Shown: positions 1 through 9,062, numbered from the stretch's first letter. The stretch is DNA of 39,097 bases from Candidatus Peribacteraceae bacterium (GCA_028699155.1 JAQVVD010000013.1:1-39097), one strand, 5' to 3'. Translations and numbers: made by a program. Notes: generated by a model not told the origin, from the sequence alone.

Positions 1-558
1 TGTTTTGCTTGCTGGAAGGTCTTCAGAAAAGCACTTCAGAATATTTCTGATTTTGAATGTCGAGATTTTGGCGTACCGGACGTGCATAGGAGAAGTGTAG
101 AGGAACTTCTCCTAGGGGAGAGCCTACGCAAAGACTTCGACAGGATCATTGAAGATGCGACGCAGCACGGGAAACTGACAGAAGACCACTGGACAGATCT
201 GGTAATCGCCTACAGGCAGGGGCAGAGCCTGCTGCAGGAAATACCGAATTTCTACGCAGACGACGACCAGCATCTCTACACGCTCGACCGCAGGCGCGAA
301 GCCCTACTGCACGAAACAGTGCACCGCACACTGCACCGCCTGGATGAAATGTTGCGCGTTCTAAGCAAGTGCGGGATTGACTGGACCGCGTACGAAGAGA
401 ACATGACCGAGCTCAGAAGCCTGCTGCAGGTAGTGGAAGATCTCACGCCTCAATGGCAGCAGGAATCGCCATATATGGCTGCATTCGAGGATATCCTTCA
501 CTTGAACAGGAAGATTCAGACACTGCTGCAACAGACGATGGCGGGGAGAATCTCCTAG
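1..558 (+). CDS. Unknown helical protein, 5'-truncated by the window edge
   Basis: The reading frame is open from base 1 with no stop, so the gene very probably begins outside the window. The first internal start codon is a GTG at 82, with no clear ribosome binding site. The visible 185 residues are rich in Leu, Glu, Gln and Arg and look all-helical, with heptad-like stretches but no membrane segment or signal peptide. I recognise no family. Its TAG stop overlaps the stop of the convergent pnp gene within the palindrome CTAG at 555-558, so there is no intergenic space or terminator between the two genes. Function unknown. Confidence 0.6.
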   Translation, partial: CFACWKVFRKALQNISDFECRDFGVPDVHRRSVEELLLGESLRKDFDRIIEDATQHGKLTEDHWTDLVIAYRQGQSLLQEIPNFYADDDQHLYTLDRRREALLHETVHRTLHRLDEMLRVLSKCGIDWTAYEENMTELRSLLQVVEDLTPQWQQESPYMAAFEDILHLNRKIQTLLQQTMAGRIS

Positions 559-2798
559 AACCTCCGCGGGGGGCGGGAACCTCCACGCTGAGGAGGTCGG
601 CCGCCGCTGCGTGGGGGGCCGCTCGGGCGATCCACGTATCCTTCCGGGCGCTCAGTCATCTGCTTGAGTGACATGCGCGTCTTGCCGTCGATCGGATCGT
701 ACTCGACGCACTTGGCCTTCACCTCGTCACCCAGCTTGAGCACGTCCTCCACCTTCTCCGTACGCTGCCACTGGAGCTCGGAGATGTGGATCATGGCATC
801 TTTGCCGCGCAGGAACTCCACAATCGCGCCCACGCCATCAATGATGCGCACGACTTTGCAATCGTAGACCTTGCCGATCTCCGGCTTGGCGACGATCCCC
901 TCGATCCACTCCTTGGCCTTCTGCATGGAGTCGCCGTTCTTGGCAGTCACGAAGATGAGACCGCTGTCTTCGATATCGATTTCTACATCCAGTTCCCTCG
1001 TGATCTTCTGGATTGTCTCTCCGCCCTTTCCGATCACCAGACGAATATCATCGGGATTGATGGTAATCGTCTCAATGCGCGGCGCATGAGGACTCAATTC
1101 TTTGCGTGGCTCCGCGAGCGCAGCAAGCATAGTCTTCAGAATCTGCATACGCCCATCGTGTGCGCGCTCCAATGCTTCCTTAAAAACGGAATCGGGCAGC
1201 CCCTTAATTTTTATATCCATCTGGATTGCAGTGATCCCCTTGTCTGTCCCGGTTACTTTAAAGTCCATATCTCCGCCGAAATCCTCTTCGTCCTGCAGGT
1301 CGGAGAGAATGACATACTTTCCCTTCTCCTCATCAGAGATGAGCCCCAGAGCAATCCCCGATACAGGAGCGCTGATAGGAACGCCCGCAGCCATGAGCGC
1401 AAGCGTGGAACCACAGGTGGCAGCCATGGAAGAAGAACCGTTGCTCTCCAGAATTTCAGTCACCGTACGAATCGTGTACGGAAAGTCTTCTTCCTTGGGC
1501 AGCACGGGCTCGATTGCGCGCTGCGCAAGATTGCCGTGCCCAATCTCGCGATTGCCGACAAACAGGCGATTGCTCGTCTCACCTACCGAGAACGGCGGGA
1601 AGTTGTAGTGGTGCATGTAGTGCAACTCCCTCTCGCCTTCCATTCCTTCCACGAGCTGCTTATCGCCCGGAGCGCCGAGCGTACAAGTGGTCATACCCTG
1701 CGTTTCGCCGCGCTGGAAAAGCGCGCTCCCGTGCACGAAGTTCGGGAGAATATCCACGAGAGCACCGATGGGACGGATCTCGTCCACCTTCCTGCTGCTC
1801 ATGCGGATGCCGTCTTCCAGAATCAGGCGCCGGACTTCGGCTTTGATGATTTTGTCCACGAGCTGCCCCGCCTTGGCATAGAGAGCCTGTAGCTCCTCGT
1901 TGCCTTCTGCAGAACCGTACTTCTCCTCCAGCTTCTGTGCAGCGCCGTCCATGTACTCATTGAAAATACGGCGGCGCTCCAGTTTGGGGAGCGGATCTTT
2001 GATCGCTTTGTTGGCAGCAGGCAACACCCAGTCTTTGAGCAGTTGCATCACTTCGTCCTTCACGGGCTCCTCTTCAATCACGATACGCGGCTTGCCGATC
2101 TCCTTCTGGATCCCGGCGAAGAACTTGGCAATCTTCTGCGCCCACTTCTTGCCGAATTCGATGGCGCGAAGCACCTCCTCCTCTGGCACCTGGTTCGCAG
2201 CAGCCTCGATCATGACAACACGCTCCGCCGATGCAGTGAGGAACATGTCCAGATCACAACGCTTGCGAGCCTCGCGCGAAGGATTGAGGACCAGTTCGCC
2301 GCCAATGAGCCCAACGCGTACCGAGCCCAGCGGCCCGTCCGCGGGCGCTCCGGAGAGCGCGACCGCGAGGTTTGCGGCATTCGCCGAGGCGACATCGTGC
2401 TCATGCTCAAAGTCGTAGCAGAGTACCGTGCAGAAGAGCTGAATGTCATTGTGGAACCGCTTATCGAACATGGGACGGAGCCCGCGGTCGATCACGCGAC
2501 CCATTAAGACATAATCGTCGCCGGGGCGTCCCTCGCGCTTGCGGAAACGGCTGCCTGCGATCGTACCACCTGCGTAGTACTTCTCCTGATACACGACCTG
2601 CAGAGGGAGAAAATCGACGCCACCGCGGGCTTTGGAACTCATGGTGCAGTTGCCCATGCAAACGGTATCACCCATCTGGCAGAGCGTTGTGGAATCAGCC
2701 TGATTGCCGAGTAATCCTGTCCGGAACGTCAGCGACTGATCACCGAGCTCCAACATATATTCCTTCTGCGCAGAGAAGGCGCTGTGCTGTGTAGACAT
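555..2798 (-). CDS. pnp: Polyribonucleotide nucleotidyltransferase (PNPase)
   Basis: Phosphorolytic 3'-5' exoribonuclease of RNA turnover, normally a homotrimer. All family domains are visible in 747 residues: first RNase PH domain (about 15-150), helical linker (about 245-325), second RNase PH domain (about 340-560) with the phosphate-binding FQRGETQ (361-367) and the catalytic aspartates D506 and D512 (equivalent to E. coli D486 and D492), a KH domain (about 575-635, VIGKGGETIQKI), and an S1 domain (about 641-712). The last 30 residues form a Gly/Pro/Arg tail with RGG-like repeats, which E. coli PNPase lacks and which may add RNA affinity. It follows rpsO and a TrpR-like gene on the same strand, echoing the classic rpsO-pnp arrangement. 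The ATG at 2798 has no clear Shine-Dalgarno sequence. Confidence 0.97.
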   Translation of the reverse strand: MSTQHSAFSAQKEYMLELGDQSLTFRTGLLGNQADSTTLCQMGDTVCMGNCTMSSKARGGVDFLPLQVVYQEKYYAGGTIAGSRFRKREGRPGDDYVLMGRVIDRGLRPMFDKRFHNDIQLFCTVLCYDFEHEHDVASANAANLAVALSGAPADGPLGSVRVGLIGGELVLNPSREARKRCDLDMFLTASAERVVMIEAAANQVPEEEVLRAIEFGKKWAQKIAKFFAGIQKEIGKPRIVIEEEPVKDEVMQLLKDWVLPAANKAIKDPLPKLERRRIFNEYMDGAAQKLEEKYGSAEGNEELQALYAKAGQLVDKIIKAEVRRLILEDGIRMSSRKVDEIRPIGALVDILPNFVHGSALFQRGETQGMTTCTLGAPGDKQLVEGMEGERELHYMHHYNFPPFSVGETSNRLFVGNREIGHGNLAQRAIEPVLPKEEDFPYTIRTVTEILESNGSSSMAATCGSTLALMAAGVPISAPVSGIALGLISDEEKGKYVILSDLQDEEDFGGDMDFKVTGTDKGITAIQMDIKIKGLPDSVFKEALERAHDGRMQILKTMLAALAEPRKELSPHAPRIETITINPDDIRLVIGKGGETIQKITRELDVEIDIEDSGLIFVTAKNGDSMQKAKEWIEGIVAKPEIGKVYDCKVVRIIDGVGAIVEFLRGKDAMIHISELQWQRTEKVEDVLKLGDEVKAKCVEYDPIDGKTRMSLKQMTERPEGYVDRPSGPPRSGGRPPQRGGSRPPRRF

Positions 2799-3018
2799 AA
2801 GAGAAAAGGAAAAGAGGTACAGTGCCCCTTTCCTCCAAAGTGTTGTACTCCCCCTACTGGAATGGATTCACATGCGAGATCCGCCGCAGCGGGACTCAAA
2901 CGTAAACCCAATGTAAGGGAAAACTGAAACGATGGAGGGAAGGAACGCACGTACAGTATAAACCCGGCAGAGGGGAAAAAGAAGTGAAAAAGGACCGAAT
3001 TGCACAGCAGTGACGCCG

Positions 3019-3327
3019 CTACCAGGAGGCAGCCGAATTCTTCTTGAGCTTCTTTAAAAAGAGCGGGAAACCGCCGCTCCCGAACTTCATCTGGCGCGAA
3101 CCCCGCGTGATTTTGCTGATGCTGACATGAAGTTTCTTTGCGATATCGCGCTGCGGCGAACCGGCATGAAGTTCCTGAATGAGTTGCCACCGTTCCGCGA
3201 GCGAAGCGAGCTCCTGCGGTGTCATCAAATCCTCCAGAAGAAGTTTCGCCTCCTTCTCCGAACCAATGGAGGAAAAGAGTTGGTAGAGCTCGCGAAGATG
3301 CTTCGGCGGAATCGCCATACCAAACAT
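3019..3327 (-). CDS. TrpR/YerC-type helix-turn-helix regulator
   Basis: A 102-residue protein with the TrpR-like fold of the YerC/YecD group. The core has the family pattern LMTPQELASLAERWQLIQEL, then a spaced SPQRDIAKKLHVSISKITRGS, which is the helix-turn-helix. It probably binds DNA as a dimer, but the ligand, if any, cannot be read from sequence; YerC relatives are not known to need tryptophan. The C-terminus is basic (KLKKNSAAS). It lies between rpsO and pnp, likely in one transcript. Starts are possible at 3327 or 3318. A tandem duplicated motif (AGGTTGTAGG twice, 3331-3361) sits just upstream and supplies an AGGAGG about 14 nt before 3327. Family assignment is good; role unknown. Confidence 0.8.
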   Translation of the reverse strand: MFGMAIPPKHLRELYQLFSSIGSEKEAKLLLEDLMTPQELASLAERWQLIQELHAGSPQRDIAKKLHVSISKITRGSRQMKFGSGGFPLFLKKLKKNSAASW

Positions 3328-3368
3328 CCTACTACCTACAACCTCCTGCCTACAACCTGGATACACCC

Positions 3369-3638
3369 TTACCTCTTGAGCTTGTTGGACTCCAGCACCT
3401 GTTGGTACACATCCGCATCGTTCATACGGAGGTAGTTGAGGAGCGTGCGGCGGCGTGCAACTTTGCCAAGCAATCCGCGACGGGCGGAAAAATCCTTCGC
3501 ATGCTCCTGCAGGTGCTTGGTGAGAAGCGTGATCTCTTTGGTGAGAATCGCAATCTGGACCTGCGGGGAACCGGTATCCTTGTCGTGCGTACGGTGTTTC
3601 TTGATGAGCGTCTTCTTGGTCGTACCCTTAATTGACAT
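3369..3638 (-). CDS. rpsO: Small ribosomal subunit protein uS15
   Basis: An 89-residue uS15, the standard length. The conserved motifs HDKDTGSPQVQIAILT (18-33), LTKHLQEHAKDFSARRGLL (38-56) and NYLRMND (68-74) are present; these helices contact 16S rRNA helices h20-h22. I chose the ATG at 3638 because the protein then starts exactly at the family N-terminus. The upstream sense strand carries no Shine-Dalgarno sequence; it has a C-rich CCCCCTCC instead. It is the first gene of the rpsO/TrpR-like/pnp unit and has a leader of about 85 nt from the promoter at 3730-3757. In E. coli S15 represses its own mRNA; whether that happens here is not known. Confidence 0.97.
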   Translation of the reverse strand: MSIKGTTKKTLIKKHRTHDKDTGSPQVQIAILTKEITLLTKHLQEHAKDFSARRGLLGKVARRRTLLNYLRMNDADVYQQVLESNKLKR

Positions 3639-3729
3639 AAAACAGGAGGGGGATGAAATGGAGAAGTGAAGAGTGCACGCCCCTTTCACCGAGAGCGCGG
3701 CTTTTGTGCGAACCATCGCACGGCAATCA

Positions 3730-3757
3730 ATTCTACGCATAGAAACGTCTTTTGCAA
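3730..3757 (-). promoter_or_regulatory. Promoter of the rpsO unit
   Basis: On the reverse strand there is a -35 TTGCAA (3752-3757), a 16-nt spacer and a -10 TAGAAT (3730-3735). The predicted leader of about 85 nt before rpsO contains a perfect 6-bp hairpin (GTGCGA, loop TGGT, TCGCAC; 3707-3722). Such a leader is where S15 autoregulation acts in other bacteria; that link is inference. Confidence 0.6.
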
Positions 3758-3783
3758 GGCAGATAGACGTGTTTCTTGCGCGG

Positions 3784-3827
3784 AGGGTGAAAATGAGAGT
3801 GGACTCTCGTTCACCCTGTGGTAGGAT
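3784..3827 (+). promoter_or_regulatory. rmuC promoter overlapped by a long inverted repeat
   Basis: The inverted repeat at 3784-3817 has an 8-bp outer arm (AGGGTGAA/TTCACCCT) and a 5-bp inner arm (GAGAG/CTCTC) around TGGA. It overlaps a plausible promoter, -35 TGGACT (3800-3805), 16-nt spacer, -10 TAGGAT (3822-3827), which ends 9 nt before the rmuC start codon. The repeat would lie upstream of the transcription start, so it looks more like a DNA operator than an RNA hairpin. The promoter call is tentative. Confidence 0.45.
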
Positions 3828-3836
3828 GGGCGCACT

Positions 3837-4973
3837 ATGGAATACGTACTCAGCACACTGATCGGTATGGTCGTTGGTGCAGCACTCGTCTCCTTCTTCC
3901 TCAAGAAGATGCGAGAAGCCTCTTCCCCCGATGAGAAACTGCAAAATCTCGAAGAGGAATTGCGTACGATCAAGAAAGAGAAAATCGAGCTCGAAACCAA
4001 AGGGAAGGAACGGTACGCAATGAACCAGAAACTAGAGGCAAAAAATGAAACGCTGCAACAGAAGAATGAGGAGCTGAATCGGGAGGTGACTACATTCAAA
4101 ACAAATGAAGCGGCACTCAGGAAAGAGCACGACAAGAAGATGCAGGAGGTGAGTGCAATGAAAGACAGTTTTGAAGAAGAGAAACTGCGCATTCGCCGCG
4201 CAGATGAGGAACGGAAGAAACACCAGGAAGAGGAACGGGATCGCCTGTGGGCAGAGCATGAAAACAGCGTGATTGCTACATTGAGCGATCTCTGCAAACA
4301 GCCGCAATTCGGTTTTCCCTGCTATGACAACACGCATCTGCCGCAGGGATTCCATGGCAAATTGAAACCGGATTTCCTCGTGGAGTTCCTGGGACAGTAC
4401 GTCATTTTTGATGCGAAAGTCTCCAAGGCATCTAACCTGCAAGTCTACATTTCGGAGCAGGTGAAAAAGACTGCGCAGAAGGTAAAAGGAGAGGAACAGA
4501 TCTACCCGACAATCTATCTTGTCGTGCCGACGATCGCTGCGCAGGAACTCAGGAAAACGTCATTCTACGAAGAGGGATTTTCCTTCTTCGTGATCACTTC
4601 GGAAGCTTTGGAACCAATCCTGGCGAGCCTCAAACGCATTGCATCGTACGAATTCGCGCAGGAAATGGACCCGCAGCAACGTGAACATATCGTGGATATG
4701 CTCGCACAACTGGACTTTCACATTTCCACGAGAAACACTGCGGATTACGTCTTGCTGCAGCACGGAGTGGAGACGCTGAACAGAGTAAGAGAACTGGACC
4801 CGGAACTCGCGAAAGAAATCGTGGTGAAGAAGGAGAAGATACGCCATCTCAACTTCAACACGGCGGAAAATAAAGGACTCATCGCAAATCCGGTGAAAGT
4901 GCTGGAGAAACTGCACGCACTCATCGAACCAACGCCGAAAATTTCGCAGCAGGAAATCGATTCGTTAAAGTAA
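3837..4973 (+). CDS. RmuC-like membrane-anchored nuclease-fold protein
   Basis: A 378-residue protein. Residues 3-22 form one N-terminal membrane anchor, about 30-145 a long charged coiled coil, and about 155-290 a globular domain with KPDFLVEFL...VIFDAKVSK, matching the PD-(D/E)xK signature (D, then D-x-K) of the RmuC family. RmuC proteins limit DNA inversions and rearrangements; the molecular mechanism is poorly known. The C-terminal 90 residues are again helical. It is followed after 48 nt by pcrA, so the two DNA-maintenance genes are probably co-transcribed. The family is judged from architecture and the short motif; another restriction-endonuclease-fold protein is the alternative. Confidence 0.65.
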   Translation: MEYVLSTLIGMVVGAALVSFFLKKMREASSPDEKLQNLEEELRTIKKEKIELETKGKERYAMNQKLEAKNETLQQKNEELNREVTTFKTNEAALRKEHDKKMQEVSAMKDSFEEEKLRIRRADEERKKHQEEERDRLWAEHENSVIATLSDLCKQPQFGFPCYDNTHLPQGFHGKLKPDFLVEFLGQYVIFDAKVSKASNLQVYISEQVKKTAQKVKGEEQIYPTIYLVVPTIAAQELRKTSFYEEGFSFFVITSEALEPILASLKRIASYEFAQEMDPQQREHIVDMLAQLDFHISTRNTADYVLLQHGVETLNRVRELDPELAKEIVVKKEKIRHLNFNTAENKGLIANPVKVLEKLHALIEPTPKISQQEIDSLK

Positions 4974-5021
4974 GAGATTTTCTTGGGACGCGCGATCGAT
5001 TCCACCCTAGAATACCAGCCC

Positions 5022-7304
5022 ATGCCCGCTCCCGATCCCATCTTCGGACCATTGAATGAACCGCAGCAGGAAGCCGTAAAGAATAGTAACGGCCCGCTGC
5101 TCATTCTTGCCGGAGCAGGGAGCGGCAAAACGCGCGCGCTCACGCACCGCATCGCGTACCTGATGCAACAGGGAGTGCAACCCTGGCAGATACTCGCAGT
5201 GACATTCACGAACAAAGCGGCGAATGAAATGAAGGAACGCATCCGGGCGATGCTGCACATAACCGAGCAGGAGGATATGGCCGCCCGCTTCGGCATCAAC
5301 GGAATCACCACGAGCGGATCCGGCAGGCTGCCGACCATGGGAACGTTCCACTCCATCTGTGCGCGCATCCTGCGCCGCGACATCGAACACTTGGGACGCG
5401 AACGCTCCTTCGTGATTTACGATGGCGACGACCAGGTGAAACTCATGAAAGAAGTGCTGAAGGAAATGGGCGTGGACGAGAAAGAGCTGAAACCGAAGGC
5501 TGCTCTCTCGTACATCGGGCGTTTCAAGAGCGAAGCAATCAGCCCCAAGGAAGCTGCTGAGCAGGCATCCTCCGCGCGCCTGCAACAAGTTGCGCGCGCG
5601 TATGCGCTGTACCGAAAAGCGCTGCATGATGCGAACGCGCTCGATTTCGATGATCTGATCCTGGAAACGGTAAAACTCTTCCACGAATGCCCGAACATTC
5701 TGGATCGCTACCAGGAAACCTGGCGGTACCTGAACGTGGACGAGTATCAGGATACCAACCATGCGCAGTACCTCTTCATTACGCTGCTCGCCCAGAAGTA
5801 CAGGAACCTCTGCGTCATCGGCGATCCGGACCAGTCCATCTACGCATTCCGCGGCGCCGACATCCGCAACATCATGGAATTCAAGAAAGACTATGCAGAT
5901 GCGAAGGAGGTGAAACTCGAGCAGAATTACCGCTCCACGCAGGTAGTGCTGGATGCGGCAGACAGTGTCATCGCACTGAATCCCAACCGCCCGGAAAAGA
6001 AGATGTGGACGGAGAGGAAAGAGGGGCCAAAGCTCCTCCTGCACGAAGTGCGCGACGAGCGCGCGGAAGCGCAGGAAGCAATCAAGGCAGCGGAGAATAC
6101 GTGTGCGGACGGCGTTCCATTCAACGAGCAGGTCGTCCTGTACCGGACGAATGCACAATCCCGTCTGTTCGAAGAGGCATGCATGCGATCGGGAATCCCC
6201 TACCGCATCATTGGCGGGGTGAAGTTCTACGCACGCCGCGAAGTGAAGGATGTACTCGCGTATCTGCACGTGCTCCTGAATCCGAACGACACGGTAGCAC
6301 TGCTGCGAATCCTGAATGTCCCCACGCGCAAGATCGGGCTGACGACGCTGGGGAAACTCCAGGAACATGCCAACCGACATGGTCTGACATTCTGGGAGAC
6401 CCTGCAGAACGCCGAGAAAGTGCAATCGATAAACGCAGCGACGCTGGAACGCATAACAGCCTTCACGGAACTCATTGAACGGTATCGCAGCAAAACGGAG
6501 AAGGAGGTCGTATCACACCTGACCCTCAGTCTGCTCAACGCGTTGCATATGGAAAAATGGCTGCGCGACGACACACAGGAAGGGGAAGAGCGCTGGGAGA
6601 ACGTGCAGGAACTCATCACCGTGATGCACAAGTACGATTCCCTGGAACCCATGCTCTCTCTGACCAGCTTCCTGGAAGAAGCCGCACTCATCTCAGAAGT
6701 GGATGCACTGCAGGACAATACCAGCGATGCTCTGACGCTGATGACGCTGCACCTGTGCAAAGGGCTGGAATTCGAACACGTGATGATTGCAGGATGTGAG
6801 GAGGGAATATTCCCGCACAGCAACTGCCTCTTTGATAAAGAGCAACTGGAAGAAGAGTGCCGGCTCATGTACGTGGGAATGACGCGGGCGAAGACGCGCC
6901 TCACGCTCTTTCATGCGCGCAGCCGCATGCTCTGGGGAGAGACGCAGGCAAACGCGCCCAGCAGGTTTCTAGACGAACTACCGGAGAACATTCTGGAGCG
7001 GCGCAGCGACGATGTCCTGAGCGCATTTGCCTGGGCATCGAAAGCCGGCCAGCAGAAAGCTTTTAGCGGCATCGAGCCGTTCCGCCAGGAACACGCAAAC
7101 CTGGATGGCGTCGAATTCAACCAGGACATTTCGTTTGAGGAAGATATGAACCAGGAAACGCTGACGGAAGGGACGCGTATCCGGCACCCGTCATTCGGAA
7201 CAGGCACCATCCTCTCCAAAAGAGGCGACGTCGTCACCATTCAATTCGATTCGGGAGAACGCAAGAACTTTGCGCTGAGCATCGCGCCGCTCACGATCAT
7301 CTAG
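5022..7304 (+). CDS. pcrA: UvrD/PcrA-type superfamily 1 DNA helicase
   Basis: A 3'-5' DNA helicase for repair and for clearing proteins from DNA. The 760 residues carry the SF1A motifs in order: Q-motif LNEPQQEAV, Walker A AGAGSGKT (near 30-37), TFTNKAANEM, Walker B/motif II VDEYQDTN, motif III GDPDQSIYAFRGAD, motif IV QNYRST, motif V LMTLHLCKGLEFEHV, and motif VI YVGMTRAKTRL. The last 45 residues (GTRIRHPSFGTGTI...) are the PcrA-type Tudor-like tail that binds RNA polymerase in PcrA/UvrD. I prefer the ATG at 5022; an in-frame TTG at 4983 would add 13 residues with no family match. Its stop overlaps the convergent SLH gene in CTAG (7301-7304). Confidence 0.96.
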   Translation: MPAPDPIFGPLNEPQQEAVKNSNGPLLILAGAGSGKTRALTHRIAYLMQQGVQPWQILAVTFTNKAANEMKERIRAMLHITEQEDMAARFGINGITTSGSGRLPTMGTFHSICARILRRDIEHLGRERSFVIYDGDDQVKLMKEVLKEMGVDEKELKPKAALSYIGRFKSEAISPKEAAEQASSARLQQVARAYALYRKALHDANALDFDDLILETVKLFHECPNILDRYQETWRYLNVDEYQDTNHAQYLFITLLAQKYRNLCVIGDPDQSIYAFRGADIRNIMEFKKDYADAKEVKLEQNYRSTQVVLDAADSVIALNPNRPEKKMWTERKEGPKLLLHEVRDERAEAQEAIKAAENTCADGVPFNEQVVLYRTNAQSRLFEEACMRSGIPYRIIGGVKFYARREVKDVLAYLHVLLNPNDTVALLRILNVPTRKIGLTTLGKLQEHANRHGLTFWETLQNAEKVQSINAATLERITAFTELIERYRSKTEKEVVSHLTLSLLNALHMEKWLRDDTQEGEERWENVQELITVMHKYDSLEPMLSLTSFLEEAALISEVDALQDNTSDALTLMTLHLCKGLEFEHVMIAGCEEGIFPHSNCLFDKEQLEEECRLMYVGMTRAKTRLTLFHARSRMLWGETQANAPSRFLDELPENILERRSDDVLSAFAWASKAGQQKAFSGIEPFRQEHANLDGVEFNQDISFEEDMNQETLTEGTRIRHPSFGTGTILSKRGDVVTIQFDSGERKNFALSIAPLTII

Positions 7305-8980
7305 TATTCGAAGACCGTGGAGCGTACGACAGGCGTTTCCCCCGCAACCCAGTGGAATGACTGGCTTCCATCCGTCCAGCGCACTGCGCCGGCTTCCGCG
7401 ACGCTGCCGGGCTCGTTGAGGCGCAGCTGCAGCGATGCCTTCGAAGCGCCGGAGGGAATGCGCACATCCGCGTAGAGCGTAAGAATGCGCGGGCGGTCCT
7501 CAAATGAGCCGAAGATCACGGGGATATCGGAGCAGGTGATCTGGCTCCCGATGAGAGTGCAAGCGCTCCTTTCATTCGTGCCGTCAGCACCGAGCCAGAC
7601 GTTGTCCAGCGTGACGCCGCCGATCTGATCCGCCTGAATGACAAGCTCCGTCACCGCGAGATCAGGATTCTGTGCGCCCTCGGCAATGTGCCCGGCGAAA
7701 CGGAACGCACCGATGCGCATCTGGTTCCCCGCGAGGAGTATGGTGCGCGGACCTGAGGGATTGCTGATTTCTGTAATCGTAGACTGGGCAGTCTGAAAAA
7801 CTGGGAATGTGTCTGTGGAGTACGCCGATTGGTTCTTATTGTTCCATGCACCATTGCCTTCCACGCCTATACGTTGCACCTGCACCACGTCACCGCTCAC
7901 GCCACCGGCATGTATGGCTTTCACCACAGCACGAACATAGAAGGAGAATTCCTTCTCCTTCGGAATCGTCAATTTGCCGCGTTGCAGCGGCAGGCGATAC
8001 TCGATGAACGCCCCCTGCTGGACAGTATCCATGTATGCACGACCAAGCAGGCGCGTGTTCTCGTCATAGACGAGGAACGAATCGATGGATTGCACATCCA
8101 TGATTCTCACGACCACAGATGTGACGTCGAGAGGCTGAGCCTCACTGAAAATAGAAGCGCCGGCCAGCACGGGAGATACCTCACCAAGGGGAAGGAACTG
8201 CTGCATGACGACCGTATCGGAATCCGGATCCAGAGGATCCAGCTCCAGGACCGCGCCTGTGTTCTCGAGAAGAGGGAATACCTCGGCAGTATTCGAAGTA
8301 TCGGCTTGGTCCTGCTCCTCCTCCCCTGCATCAATCGGGATGTTCCCCTTCTCTGCAGCCGAGAGCGCAGCAAGTTCCCCATGAGACTGGGCAAGGAAAC
8401 GAACAACCAGCCGTGCCATATCCCCGCGAGTCAGGTACATCCCGGGGGCAGGATTCTCCGGCAGATTGATGCCGAGAGCATCGGCCACATTCAGGTAACG
8501 CTGGTACCACGGCCCCACGGTCGCAGTGGGATTGAGATTGAATACGACAGAAAGAATCTTCAGCGCTTCCACGTACTGCACAGTACGCGCAGGCTGGAAC
8601 TCCCAGAGCTCCGGAGCGATTCCCTCCTCCTGGTTCCCCTCTACGATACCCAGTGCCTTCGCCCTGCACACATGGGGTGCGTACCACTCATTCGCGAACA
8701 CGTCAGGAAAGCATGTGAGCTCATATGCAGGCTGCGTAGCAGCGGGAAGGAGCGTCATGGCAATCTTCAGGAACTCGGCACGGTTGAGAAATGCGCCGGG
8801 ACGGAACGTTCCATCCGGATTGCCCTCAACCACCCCCTCCTGCGTCAGGACGCTGATCGCAATAGCGGTAGATCTCTCTGTAGGCGCATCGCTGTATGGC
8901 AGATTGCTCGTGTCATACGTGCGCGCCGCCGCAACGGCGGGAAACAGGAAACAGCAAAGAAGCAAGAAGGTGTTTCGCAT
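7301..8980 (-). CDS. Secreted S-layer homology (SLH) domain protein
   Basis: A 559-residue exported protein. A signal peptide covers about 1-19. Three SLH modules follow: about 28-80 (SDAPTERSTAIAISVLTQEG, GNPDGTFRPGAFLNRAEFLKI), about 88-145 (CFPDVFANEWYAPHVCRAKALGI) and about 155-197 (WYQRYLNVADALGI, LTRGDMARLVVRFL). SLH domains usually anchor proteins to cell-wall polymers. An acidic Glu/Asp/Gln linker follows (about 205-245), then about 310 residues of beta-rich sequence without a family I can name. Four cysteines lie in the SLH region and two more pair-like Cys near 470-480. It lies 82 nt downstream of aroB on the same strand and may be read through from that unit, or use a TATACT box 10 nt before its ATG. 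Confidence 0.88.
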   Translation of the reverse strand: MRNTFLLLCCFLFPAVAAARTYDTSNLPYSDAPTERSTAIAISVLTQEGVVEGNPDGTFRPGAFLNRAEFLKIAMTLLPAATQPAYELTCFPDVFANEWYAPHVCRAKALGIVEGNQEEGIAPELWEFQPARTVQYVEALKILSVVFNLNPTATVGPWYQRYLNVADALGINLPENPAPGMYLTRGDMARLVVRFLAQSHGELAALSAAEKGNIPIDAGEEEQDQADTSNTAEVFPLLENTGAVLELDPLDPDSDTVVMQQFLPLGEVSPVLAGASIFSEAQPLDVTSVVVRIMDVQSIDSFLVYDENTRLLGRAYMDTVQQGAFIEYRLPLQRGKLTIPKEKEFSFYVRAVVKAIHAGGVSGDVVQVQRIGVEGNGAWNNKNQSAYSTDTFPVFQTAQSTITEISNPSGPRTILLAGNQMRIGAFRFAGHIAEGAQNPDLAVTELVIQADQIGGVTLDNVWLGADGTNERSACTLIGSQITCSDIPVIFGSFEDRPRILTLYADVRIPSGASKASLQLRLNEPGSVAEAGAVRWTDGSQSFHWVAGETPVVRSTVFEY

Positions 8981-9062
8981 AGTGAAAAGGAGTATACGCT
9001 CCTATACGATGAGAGGAAGGAAGAAGCTGAAGATCAATGAAAATTGAGCGGCACGTCACCTA

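Noticed and set aside
786-1892. 368-codon frame antisense to pnp
   Set aside because: A shadow of the PNPase reading frame; no independent support.
2799-3018. Promoter between the TrpR-like gene and pnp (TATACT at 2955-2960, reverse strand)
   Set aside because: No -35 box at a suitable distance; pnp can be read from the rpsO promoter.
7829-9040. 403-codon open frame antisense to the SLH gene
   Set aside because: No family pattern; the opposite strand has a signal peptide and SLH modules.
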